Shown in pieces: positions 8,506 through 15,720 of a stretch of DNA of 64,000 nucleotides. The DNA comes from Lacrimispora amygdalina. Lineage in GTDB: Bacteria; Bacillota; Clostridia; Lachnospirales; Lachnospiraceae. A model generated the notes under the pieces. It made no database searches and had not been told where the DNA came from. It saw nothing but the letters and a program-made list of their open reading frames with translations. The translations under genes were made by a program, and so were the position numbers. The stretch lies in assembly GCF_900205965.1 (NCBI RefSeq), contig NZ_OAOF01000021.1:18113-82112 (forward strand). Direction: 5' to 3'. The first letter of the stretch is position 1. Every line of letters starts with the position of its first letter.

Positions 8506-9075
8506 TTATTTTACAATTTCGCCGTACTGTTCTCTGCCGCAGCCTGCTGCGTTGGATTCATCTGTATCAATGTGCATAGCCAGTGCATAAGTTTCGCTTA
8601 CACGTACTACTACATCTCCAAAAACAAGGCTTCTGCCATTTGTGTCAATTTTTACAGAAACGATTTCGCCGTTTTTAACACCCAGCTTTTCTGCATCTGC
8701 AGGCGTTGCATGTATATGACGCTTTGCAGCAATTACGCCCTCTGTGATATCAATTTCACCTGCCGGTCCGATTATCTTGCAAGGTCCGCTGCCTGCGATA
8801 TCTCCGGATTCTCTTACTGGTGCTGCAATTCCTGCTGAACGGGCGTCTGTCAGAGAAAGTTCCACCTGGGTAGATTTTCTGACTGGTCCTAAAATGGAAA
8901 CTCCCTTGAATTCACCTTTGGATCCAACAACAGTAACTCTCTCCTCGCAAGCGAACTGACCTGGCTGGGATAATTCTTTCTTCTTGGTTAATTCATATCC
9001 CTGTCCAAATAAAATCTCAAGATGTTCCTGAGATAAATGTACATGACGAGCTGATGTTTCAACGATAAAATTCAT
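8506..9075 (-). CDS. pduL: PduL-type phosphate acyltransferase
   Basis: This 189-residue protein has the two PduL metal-binding regions: SARHVHLSQEHLEILFG at the N-terminus and AKRHIHATPADAEKLGV in the second half. It converts acyl-CoA plus phosphate to acyl phosphate. It begins directly with the catalytic domain and lacks the N-terminal extension that targets PduL into microcompartments, so it is probably a soluble enzyme replacing the unrelated Pta. The adjacent ackA supports a role as the housekeeping phosphotransacetylase. Propionyl-CoA may also be used. Confidence 0.93.
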   Translation of the reverse strand: MNFIVETSARHVHLSQEHLEILFGQGYELTKKKELSQPGQFACEERVTVVGSKGEFKGVSILGPVRKSTQVELSLTDARSAGIAAPVRESGDIAGSGPCKIIGPAGEIDITEGVIAAKRHIHATPADAEKLGVKNGEIVSVKIDTNGRSLVFGDVVVRVSETYALAMHIDTDESNAAGCGREQYGEIVK

Positions 9076-9129
9076 ACTTATCTATTCTCCTGTTCTTATT
9101 AATCAATGATTCTTCTTGATTCTCACTCT

Positions 9130-9158
9130 ATTCTATGAGCATTCCCGAAAATTTTCAA
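9130..9158 (-). promoter_or_regulatory. Promoter for pduL-ackA
   Basis: On the minus strand TTGAAA (9158-9153), a 17-base spacer and TAGAAT (9135-9130), 55 bases before the pduL ATG. Confidence 0.65.
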
Positions 9159-9176
9159 GTGTTGTGATAAAATAAT

Positions 9177-9205
9177 TTGCATTTTTTGCGAAACAATAGC
9201 ATAAT
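9177..9205 (+). promoter_or_regulatory. Promoter for tmcAL
   Basis: TTGCAT (9177-9182), a 17-base spacer and CATAAT (9200-9205), 32 bases before the ATG at 9238. It points away from the pduL promoter. Confidence 0.6.
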
Positions 9206-9237
9206 ATAGGTTGAAATAAAGAAAAAGGACGTTTTTT

Positions 9238-10500
9238 ATGATAAAAGAGAGAAATTCGTATGCGGTAGGAATAATTGCTGAGTATAATCCATTTCATAAC
9301 GGACACGCCTATCACATCAAAAAAGCCAGGGAACTGACCAATGCAGAGTATGTGGTTGTAGTCATGAGCGGAGACTTTGTGCAGCGCGGTTCACCGGCAA
9401 TTTACGACAAATATACCAGAACAGCCATGGCACTTTCCTGCGGAGCCGACTTGGTGCTGGAGCTTCCGTCCGTATTTGCAACCAGCAGTGCGGAGGATTT
9501 TGCCGCCTGCGCCGTTTCGTTGTTAAACGGTCTTGGAGCCGTTGACAGCGTATGCTTTGGCAGTGAGTGCGCAGATATGGGAAAACTTTCCTCCATTGCT
9601 TCTATTCTCGCCAAGGAGCCGCCCGTTTATTCAGAGGAACTGCGCAGTCAGCTGAAAAAAGGAGCTACATTCCCCGAAGCAAGAAATACCGCTCTGATCA
9701 CAAGCGGTGCTGTCAGTAACGAAGATGCTAAAGTCCTTGCCTCACCCAATAATATTTTAGGAATTGAATATTTAAAAGCGATCTGCAGGCAGCATTCTTT
9801 TCTCACTCCGCTAACCATTGCAAGAAACGGCAGCGGATACCATGATCCGCTGCTCACACCTGACCGATTCTGCTCCGCTACCGGACTTAGAAAAGCGTTA
9901 AAGGAATCAGAAAGTTCTTCCAGCGAAAACCCGGCAGTCTTTCAGTATGTACCGGAAGCAGTGAAAAAGAAAATCATGGAGAGCAGGCCTCTTTTCTATG
10001 ACGATTTCAGCCTGCTTTTAAATACAACACTGCTCCGGCTTTCAATGGAAGGGATTCCGTTTCAGACCTTTGCCGACGTGTCGGAGGAACTGGCAGCCAG
10101 GATAACTAAACAACTTCCAGATTATCATTCCTGTGAAGAGAAAATTAATCAGCTAAAAACAAGACAATACACATATACCAGAATCAGCCGTGCATTGCTT
10201 CATATTCTTACAGGCACAACAAATCAGCTGACTGCTGAAGGCAGACAGGCCGGTTATGCTCCTTATGCAAGAATACTGGGATTTAGAAAAGACTCCGTAC
10301 CTCTGATGGGAGAAATAAAAAAAAGAGGGAGCATCCCTCTCATTACTAAAACTGCAGGCGCAGAAACCAGCCTGACGGGAGCAGCCGCTTCGATGCTCCG
10401 GCACGATTTTTATTCTTCACATATCTATCAAACTGTATATCAGGCAAAATATGATACAAAAATCAAAAATGAATTCACACAATCCGTCGTCATACTATGA
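9238..10500 (+). CDS. tmcAL: tRNA(Met) cytidine acetate ligase (TmcAL)
   Basis: This 420-residue protein opens with VGIIAEYNPFHNGHAYHIKK, the nucleotidyltransferase HxGH-type signature of the TmcAL family (formerly DUF795/YlbM). The family activates acetate with ATP and transfers it to the wobble cytidine (position 34) of elongator tRNA-Met, giving N4-acetylcytidine in the cytoplasm. SGDFVQRGSPAIYDKY and LASPNNILGIEYLKA are further family blocks. AAAGGA precedes the ATG. It is divergent from pduL-ackA, genes that make acetate, which is TmcAL's own substrate. Its stop codon abuts that of the convergent NUDIX gene inside a hairpin. Confidence 0.93.
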   Translation: MIKERNSYAVGIIAEYNPFHNGHAYHIKKARELTNAEYVVVVMSGDFVQRGSPAIYDKYTRTAMALSCGADLVLELPSVFATSSAEDFAACAVSLLNGLGAVDSVCFGSECADMGKLSSIASILAKEPPVYSEELRSQLKKGATFPEARNTALITSGAVSNEDAKVLASPNNILGIEYLKAICRQHSFLTPLTIARNGSGYHDPLLTPDRFCSATGLRKALKESESSSSENPAVFQYVPEAVKKKIMESRPLFYDDFSLLLNTTLLRLSMEGIPFQTFADVSEELAARITKQLPDYHSCEEKINQLKTRQYTYTRISRALLHILTGTTNQLTAEGRQAGYAPYARILGFRKDSVPLMGEIKKRGSIPLITKTAGAETSLTGAAASMLRHDFYSSHIYQTVYQAKYDTKIKNEFTQSVVIL

Positions 10501-10509
10501 CGGCGGATT
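10481..10509. terminator. Hairpin spanning the convergent tmcAL and NUDIX stop codons
   Basis: AATCCGTCGTCAT pairs with ATGACGGCGGATT around the 3-base loop ACT. Both stop codons (TGA at 10498-10500 on plus, TAG at 10497-10495 on minus) lie in or next to the loop. Outer GAATTC repeats extend the symmetry. There is no good T-run on either side, so it may block or stabilise 3' ends rather than act as a classical terminator. Confidence 0.5.
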
Positions 10510-11001
10510 GATGAATTCTCTGATACTGTCTTTATATAGAAGAAACCGGGATTTTGGTACCACTACCTCCTGTTTCCATAAATCAAGCAGCTCATTAAAG
10601 GTTACAAGCCTGGCATCAACAACTTCTTCCTTCTGCAGTTTAACATCCTCTATGGTAATGTCCTGTCTGGTAATATAGGTATCTACAAACCGTTCCTTCT
10701 GACGAATGCTATGAATCAGCTTTAAATCTTCTTTATCAGCATGAATACCAGTTTCTTCCAAAAGCTCTCTTAATGCTCCTTCTGCGCTTGTTTCTCCTGC
10801 AAGCACAGAACCTCCGGAACACTCCCACATTAATCCATATGGCTTATCCGGATGCCGTCTGGTCAGAAGAATCAGATTCTTCTGATTAACGGTCCAGATA
10901 TCAGCCACCAGATGGTATTCCCCTTTACCAAGCGGAACCCCTCGAACATGTGTCCTTCCGGTTGCCGCTCTGTTCTCATCGTAGATATCCCAAAGTTCCA
11001 T
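10495..11001 (-). CDS. NUDIX hydrolase
   Basis: This 168-residue protein has the complete NUDIX box: GGSVLAGETSAEGALRELLE followed by ETG, i.e. G-x5-E-x7-R-E-x2-E-E-x-G. It cleaves a nucleoside diphosphate linked to another moiety. The beginning (MELWDIYDENRAATGRTHVRG) resembles the Idi/ADP-sugar-like group with an isopentenyl-isomerase-like fold, but the substrate is unknown. The ATG at 11001 is preferred because GGGGA lies 7 bases upstream; a TTG further out has no ribosome site. It is the last gene of a long minus-strand run and converges on tmcAL with a 6-base overlap. Confidence 0.88.
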   Translation of the reverse strand: MELWDIYDENRAATGRTHVRGVPLGKGEYHLVADIWTVNQKNLILLTRRHPDKPYGLMWECSGGSVLAGETSAEGALRELLEETGIHADKEDLKLIHSIRQKERFVDTYITRQDITIEDVKLQKEEVVDARLVTFNELLDLWKQEVVVPKSRFLLYKDSIREFINPPS

Positions 11002-11037
11002 AAGCCATTCCCCTGTCTGACGTGTCAACAGTTAAAT

Positions 11038-11382
11038 TTAAAAGTTTGATCCGTTCCAGCCCCAGTGATTTGCTTCCTCGTATTTTATATAGATCTTATC
11101 CTGCGCAATTCCCAATACGTCTTTATATATCCTGGAAATTTCAGCGGTCAGGTAGTCAAGGTCCCGGTCAGCAGCATGCCCGAAAATTTTAACTTCTATA
11201 AAAGCAATTTTCGTGTTGTTCTTTCCTTTGAAATATAGGGAATAGTTATCTTCAAAACCAACCATCAGCCAGCTTTCTGATTTGCCTGGAATCAGGCTGA
11301 TAGCCTGCCCGAGCTTCTCTTTTAACAGTTCCTTCTCTTCCTCTGATAATGTAACATTTACTTTTGAATTAATAAAAGGCAT
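11038..11382 (-). CDS. MIF / phenylpyruvate tautomerase family protein
   Basis: This 114-residue protein begins MPFINSKVNVTLSEEEKE; removal of Met exposes Pro1, the catalytic base of the tautomerase superfamily. The C-terminus NHWGWNGSNF is typical of MIF (macrophage migration inhibitory factor) homologues in anaerobic bacteria. GGAGG lies 8 bases before this ATG, which fixes the start; upstream in-frame codons are not credible because they would bury the proline. It probably interconverts keto and enol forms of an aromatic alpha-keto acid. The physiological substrate is unknown. It sits between the NUDIX and methyltransferase genes in one transcript. Confidence 0.9.
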   Translation of the reverse strand: MPFINSKVNVTLSEEEKELLKEKLGQAISLIPGKSESWLMVGFEDNYSLYFKGKNNTKIAFIEVKIFGHAADRDLDYLTAEISRIYKDVLGIAQDKIYIKYEEANHWGWNGSNF

Positions 11383-11442
11383 GAACATTCCTCCTTCAAT
11401 TATTAAAATCATCATATCATATATAGCAGTAAATTTCACCCA

Positions 11443-12624
11443 TTATTTTACAATAGTCTGCTCTTTAAAAATAAGATCATAAAGGGTCAGATTTCCATGA
11501 AGAAATTCCATAATTTCATCAATCTGCTTCCGATTATTCTTCTTTTCTCCCTGCTTAACCGCACGGATTAAAATATTCTTTGGTGTGTGTTCCATATCAA
11601 TGAATTCCAGTATCTGGGTTCTGTACCCCTGGTTTTCCAGAATTTCCGCCCGCAGCGCATCCGTATACAGGGCAGACAGACGTTCTTTAATCAGTCCATA
11701 CTGCAGCACAGGGGCCATCAGACTGTTCTCTATCTGTTTATTGAGTTCGTGCTGACAGCAGGGAACAGAAAGAATAACAGATGCTCCCCACCGGACTGCT
11801 TTTGCAAGTGCAAAATCAGTAGCTGTATCGCAGGCATGAAGTGTTACAACCATATCAACCTGATCCACGCCCTCATAAGAAGCGATATCACCGTGATAGA
11901 ATCTCAGTTTTTCATAACCATAGCTTTCACTTAACCGGTTACAGTTGTCAATTACCGTCTGCTTTAAATCCAGACCAATAATGCGGATGGAATACCCTTT
12001 TTGCTCATGAAGATAATAATACATGGCAAAGGTCAGATAGGATTTGCCGCAGCCAAAGTCAATAATTACATTCTCCCTGTCTTTATGAAGCCTGGGGAGT
12101 ATATCTTCAATAAATTCCAGAAACCGGTTAATCTGGCGGAATTTATCGTATCTGGACTTTACGATCCTGCCTTCTTCTGTCATTACTCCCAGATCAACCA
12201 AAAACGGAACAGGGGTTCCTTCTTTTAAAATATAGTTTTTTTGCCTGTTATGATCAGTAACAGGGGGAGCTGCCATGATCTTTTGCGGAGTGCGTTTTAC
12301 CTTAATGCCTGGCACCCCTTTTTTGCTTACCAGAACTCTGACCTGTCCTTTGGCGGATTCCAGTTCCATCTGCCGAAACGTTCCATCCAATAAATCCGTA
12401 ACATAGTCTGCACATTCTGATTCCCGAAGATTCTTATGAAATGCCTGGTTTCCTTTCAACTCTTCCGCCTGAAACAGCACCAGCTCCTTCTGTTTCAGGG
12501 GACGGATCTTCACTTTCGACACCCCCTGTTTCTCAGTTGGGTTGCTGATAATGATGCGGACCAGGAATTCATCAAGAAATTCTCCAATCGCTTTTGCCAG
12601 TTTTCTCTTTTCTATCTGTTCCAT
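11443..12624 (-). CDS. Class I SAM-dependent methyltransferase
   Basis: This 393-residue protein contains a Rossmann-type methyltransferase core in its middle third: NVIIDFGCGKSYLTFAMYYY (motif I), IIGLDLKQTVIDNCNRL (motif II), YHGDIASYEGVDQVDMVVTL and HACDTATDFALA. A long N-terminal region precedes it. The HACDTATD and VPCCQHELNKQ blocks recur in a poorly described Firmicutes family that may act on RNA or small molecules. The gene begins 2 bases after the DUF711 stop, implying tight coupling. No specific substrate can be assigned. Confidence 0.82.
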   Translation of the reverse strand: MEQIEKRKLAKAIGEFLDEFLVRIIISNPTEKQGVSKVKIRPLKQKELVLFQAEELKGNQAFHKNLRESECADYVTDLLDGTFRQMELESAKGQVRVLVSKKGVPGIKVKRTPQKIMAAPPVTDHNRQKNYILKEGTPVPFLVDLGVMTEEGRIVKSRYDKFRQINRFLEFIEDILPRLHKDRENVIIDFGCGKSYLTFAMYYYLHEQKGYSIRIIGLDLKQTVIDNCNRLSESYGYEKLRFYHGDIASYEGVDQVDMVVTLHACDTATDFALAKAVRWGASVILSVPCCQHELNKQIENSLMAPVLQYGLIKERLSALYTDALRAEILENQGYRTQILEFIDMEHTPKNILIRAVKQGEKKNNRKQIDEIMEFLHGNLTLYDLIFKEQTIVK

Positions 12625-12626
12625 AC

Positions 12627-13991
12627 TTAATTCTTAAAACTGTGAATCGGCGCAGGGATTCTTCCCCCCCGGCTGACAAACGCCTCACAGGAGTACTGGT
12701 TTACAGGCATAACAGGAGCATATCCTAAAAGTCCGCCAAATTCAACCGTTTCGCCAACCGTCTTACCGATTACCGGAATGATTCGAACTGCCGTTGTCTT
12801 CTGATTCACCATGCCGATTGCTGATTCATCTGCAATGATTCCTGATATGGTAGAAGCAGAGGTGTCTCCGGGAATGGCAATCATGTCAAGTCCTACGGAA
12901 CAGACACAGGTCATGGCTTCCAGCTTTTCCAGATTCAGAGCACCCATGGCAACTGCATCGATCATTCCCTGATCTTCACTGACTGGTATAAAGGCTCCGC
13001 TTAATCCTCCTACATAGGACGAAGCCATAACTCCGCCTTTTTTAACCTGATCATTGAGTAGAGCAAGAGCTGCAGTGGTACCGGGAGCACCAACACGTTC
13101 CAGACCGATCTCTTCCAGAATCTCAGCCACACTGTCACCGACTGCAGGTGTGGGAGCCAGAGAAAGATCAATGATACCAAATGGAACATTCAGCCTTTTA
13201 GAAGCCTCCTGTGCAACCAGCTGCCCCACACGGGTAATCTTAAATGCAGTCCGTTTAATGGTCTCGCAAAGGACTTCAAAGTCCTTTCCTCTGGCAGCTT
13301 CAATCGCCCGTTTTACTACGCCCGGTCCGCTGACACCTACATTAATGATGGCATCTGCTTCTGTCACACCATGGAAGGCACCAGCCATAAATGGGTTATC
13401 ATCCGGCGCATTGCAGAATATAACCAGTTTTGCACAGCCAAGAGAATCATTCTCTTTCGTCTCTTCTGCTGTTTCCAGTACGATCCTGCCCATAAGTGCA
13501 ACGGCATCCATATTGATTCCTGTTTTTGTAGAGCCTACATTTACAGAACTGCAGACGCGGTCTGTACAGGCTAGCGCTTTTGGAATGGAACAGATCAGGT
13601 TTTTGTCTGCTGTTGTCATGCCCTTGCTGACCAATGCAGAATATCCGCCGATAAAATTAACACCTACTTCTTTTGCAGCGCGGTCAAGCGTCTGTGCAAT
13701 GGTAACAAAATCCTCCGGAGTTTTACATGCTGCACCTCCGACCATGGCAATTGGGGTTACTGAAATCCGTTTATTTACAATGGGAATTGCAAAATCCTTC
13801 TCGATCTCTTTACCAACCGGTACCAGATTTTTAGCGACAGTGGTAATCTTATTGTAGATCTTCTCATTTACTGCCTGTAAATCGCTGTCACAGCAGTCAA
13901 GGAGGCTGATGCCCATGGTGATGGTACGCACATCCAGCAGTTCCTGTTCGATCATCTTATTGGTCTCATTTACTTCAAACATATTCAACAT
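12627..13991 (-). CDS. DUF711 / UPF0210 (PFL-like) family protein
   Basis: This 454-residue protein belongs to the UPF0210 family, whose fold resembles pyruvate formate-lyase/ribonucleotide reductase barrels but which lacks a known reaction. Family blocks include DVRTITMGISLLDCCDSD near the start, FIGGYSALVSKGMT, INVGVSGPGVVKRAIEAARG and the C-terminal end SRGGRIPAPIHSFKN. No glycyl-radical motif is evident. As in most Firmicutes it is encoded directly after an ACT-domain protein (38-base gap), suggesting that the two work together, perhaps with the ACT protein sensing an amino acid. Function is unknown. Confidence 0.88.
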   Translation of the reverse strand: MLNMFEVNETNKMIEQELLDVRTITMGISLLDCCDSDLQAVNEKIYNKITTVAKNLVPVGKEIEKDFAIPIVNKRISVTPIAMVGGAACKTPEDFVTIAQTLDRAAKEVGVNFIGGYSALVSKGMTTADKNLICSIPKALACTDRVCSSVNVGSTKTGINMDAVALMGRIVLETAEETKENDSLGCAKLVIFCNAPDDNPFMAGAFHGVTEADAIINVGVSGPGVVKRAIEAARGKDFEVLCETIKRTAFKITRVGQLVAQEASKRLNVPFGIIDLSLAPTPAVGDSVAEILEEIGLERVGAPGTTAALALLNDQVKKGGVMASSYVGGLSGAFIPVSEDQGMIDAVAMGALNLEKLEAMTCVCSVGLDMIAIPGDTSASTISGIIADESAIGMVNQKTTAVRIIPVIGKTVGETVEFGGLLGYAPVMPVNQYSCEAFVSRGGRIPAPIHSFKN

Positions 13992-14029
13992 ATTGAAAAC
14001 CCATCCTTTTCTTAAGCCTTACTGCGTAA

Positions 14030-14305
14030 TCAGATCCGATGCATTTTTGTGAAAATATCTTCCCTCTGGCATTTTACCTTTACACCGATCTCATCGCCTA
14101 TCTGCTCCAGTTCATCTGCAAGCTCTCCAAAAGGCTTCGCTGCTTCATCCATGTCAACAATCATCATCATATTAAAATATCCCTGTACAATGGTCTGGGA
14201 AATATCCAATATGTTCACCTGGTTGTTTGCAAGATACGTACAAATCTTAGCAATAATCCCCACTGTGTCTTTGCCAACTACTGTAATAATCGTCTTATTC
14301 ATCAT
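14030..14305 (-). CDS. ACT-domain protein (UPF0237)
   Basis: This 91-residue protein is essentially one ACT domain: TIITVVGKDTVGIIAKICTY at the N-terminus, then QVNILDISQTIVQGYFNMMMI. Stand-alone ACT proteins of this family usually bind small ligands such as amino acids and regulate a partner. The partner here is probably the DUF711 protein encoded just downstream. GAGGAG lies before two adjacent ATG codons (14305 and 14302); the second has better spacing, but both give nearly the same protein. Confidence 0.92.
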   Translation of the reverse strand: MMNKTIITVVGKDTVGIIAKICTYLANNQVNILDISQTIVQGYFNMMMIVDMDEAAKPFGELADELEQIGDEIGVKVKCQREDIFTKMHRI

Positions 14306-14316
14306 GCATCTCCTCT

Positions 14317-15114
14317 TTATATAGTGATAATTTCCGACATCTGATCCCGTTTTGCAACGGCTATGGAAAAATCAGATGCCTTAAATGGATTATCTCCTTC
14401 TGAGATTTCAAGCTTTACGGTTTCATAAGCAAGCTCTTCATAATTATTCTCCTTGCTTAAATGACCCAGCAGAATCTTCTTTAAGTTCTCGTGAAGAATG
14501 CAGCACAGCAGCCGTCCCGCATTTTCATTGGATAAATGACCATGATCTCCTAATATTCTTCGTTTCAGATAATAAGGATAAGGTCCTGCCTGAAGCATAT
14601 TCACATCATGATTGGATTCTAATAAAACCGCATCCAGTCCCTGCAGATGCTCGATAATGTACTGATTGTAATGGCCCATATCCGTTGCCACTGCAACGGA
14701 CCTATGTTCATGCTGAATCCGGTAAGCTACCGGATTGGCCGCATCATGGTCAATGGAAAACGGTTTGACCTCTAAATCACCCACAAAAAAATCCACATCA
14801 GGACGAATGGCACAAAATAATTCCCGGGGGTATTCTCCCAGATATTTCTGTTTGGAAATTTCCTCCAGAGTCTCCCTCGTTCCGTAGATAGGAACACCAT
14901 ATTTTCTGGCCAGCACTCCCAGCCCTTTGGTATGATCAGAATGTTCATGAGTGATCACAATTCCAGTGAGCTCGCTTCCTTTTAACCCGATTTCATTTAA
15001 GCCCTGTTCAATTCTCTTGTTGCTTATTCCGGCGTCAACCAGAATATGAGTTGTGTCAGAACCTACATAAATGCAGTTTCCACTGCTCCCGCTAGCAATG
15101 CTTACCAGTCTCAT
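14317..15114 (-). CDS. Metallo-beta-lactamase-fold hydrolase, WalJ/YycJ-like
   Basis: This 265-residue enzyme opens MRLVSIASGSSGNCIYVGS and holds the dinuclear zinc motif THEHSDHTKGL (H-x-H-x-D-H). ATDMGHYN and ESNHD supply further ligands. This is the YycJ/WalJ family, usually described as a 5'-3' exonuclease or accessory to the WalRK system and linked to mismatch repair in Bacilli. Here it lies between coaE and the ACT gene rather than with walRK. Its ATG overlaps the coaE stop by 4 bases. Location with polA fits a DNA role, but that is inference. Confidence 0.88.
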   Translation of the reverse strand: MRLVSIASGSSGNCIYVGSDTTHILVDAGISNKRIEQGLNEIGLKGSELTGIVITHEHSDHTKGLGVLARKYGVPIYGTRETLEEISKQKYLGEYPRELFCAIRPDVDFFVGDLEVKPFSIDHDAANPVAYRIQHEHRSVAVATDMGHYNQYIIEHLQGLDAVLLESNHDVNMLQAGPYPYYLKRRILGDHGHLSNENAGRLLCCILHENLKKILLGHLSKENNYEELAYETVKLEISEGDNPFKASDFSIAVAKRDQMSEIITI

Positions 15115-15704
15115 ATTGTTTTCGATCCCCTGCTTTTTAATATTTCCCCTAATTGGTTCTCTAAATCCATGACAGAACCATTGTTTTCGATGATCCGGTC
15201 ACAAAGTCCTGCATACTCCTGCTCCGAGACCTGACTTTTGATAATTTCTTCCGAATGTTCTTTCGTATAACCCCTGTTCTCTGAAAGGCGCCTGATTCGG
15301 ACATCCTCTTTCGCACGTACATACCATATCTCATCAAAGAGGTCTTTTGCTTCTTCACCCATAATTGCAAATTCTACCACAATAAGCCCGGCTTGGGAAG
15401 CAGAAATTTTTTCTCCGATCCGTTTCCATACAAGAGGATGGATCAGGGAATTAACCAGCTCTCTTGAAGATGTATCTTTAAAAATTATTTTACCCAATGC
15501 AGTGCGGTCAATGATGTCGTCAGAATCAAGAATTGCTTCCCCCATCACTTCAATTAACCGAAAATACCCTTCTTCTCCCGGCAACATCAGTTCATGTGCC
15601 ACCTTATCTGCTTCGATTACTTTTGCATTAAATTTTGTTTTCAATATCGACAGGACCAGACTTTTTCCGGCTCCCACTCCGCCTGTCAGTCCAATTACGT
15701 TCAT
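15111..15704 (-). CDS. coaE: Dephospho-CoA kinase
   Basis: This 197-residue protein begins MNVIGLTGGVGAGKSLVLSI, with the Walker A P-loop GGVGAGKS. EADKVAHELM and the later RIRRLSENRGYTKEHSEE (LID region) are family features. It phosphorylates dephospho-CoA with ATP, the last step of coenzyme A synthesis. The start at 15704 is chosen because GGTGG lies 5 bases upstream and the family begins directly with the P-loop strand; upstream in-frame ATGs would add an unlikely leader overlapping polA. It follows polA by 16 bases. The polA-coaE order is common in Clostridia. Confidence 0.94.
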   Translation of the reverse strand: MNVIGLTGGVGAGKSLVLSILKTKFNAKVIEADKVAHELMLPGEEGYFRLIEVMGEAILDSDDIIDRTALGKIIFKDTSSRELVNSLIHPLVWKRIGEKISASQAGLIVVEFAIMGEEAKDLFDEIWYVRAKEDVRIRRLSENRGYTKEHSEEIIKSQVSEQEYAGLCDRIIENNGSVMDLENQLGEILKSRGSKTI

Positions 15705-15720
15705 ACAATCCACCATTCCT

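Noticed and set aside
13054..13857. A 267-codon plus-strand frame opposite the DUF711 gene
   Set aside because: It lies wholly inside a well-supported gene on the other strand, has no ribosome site and its product is low-complexity Ser/Thr/Pro-rich, as expected for an antisense shadow.
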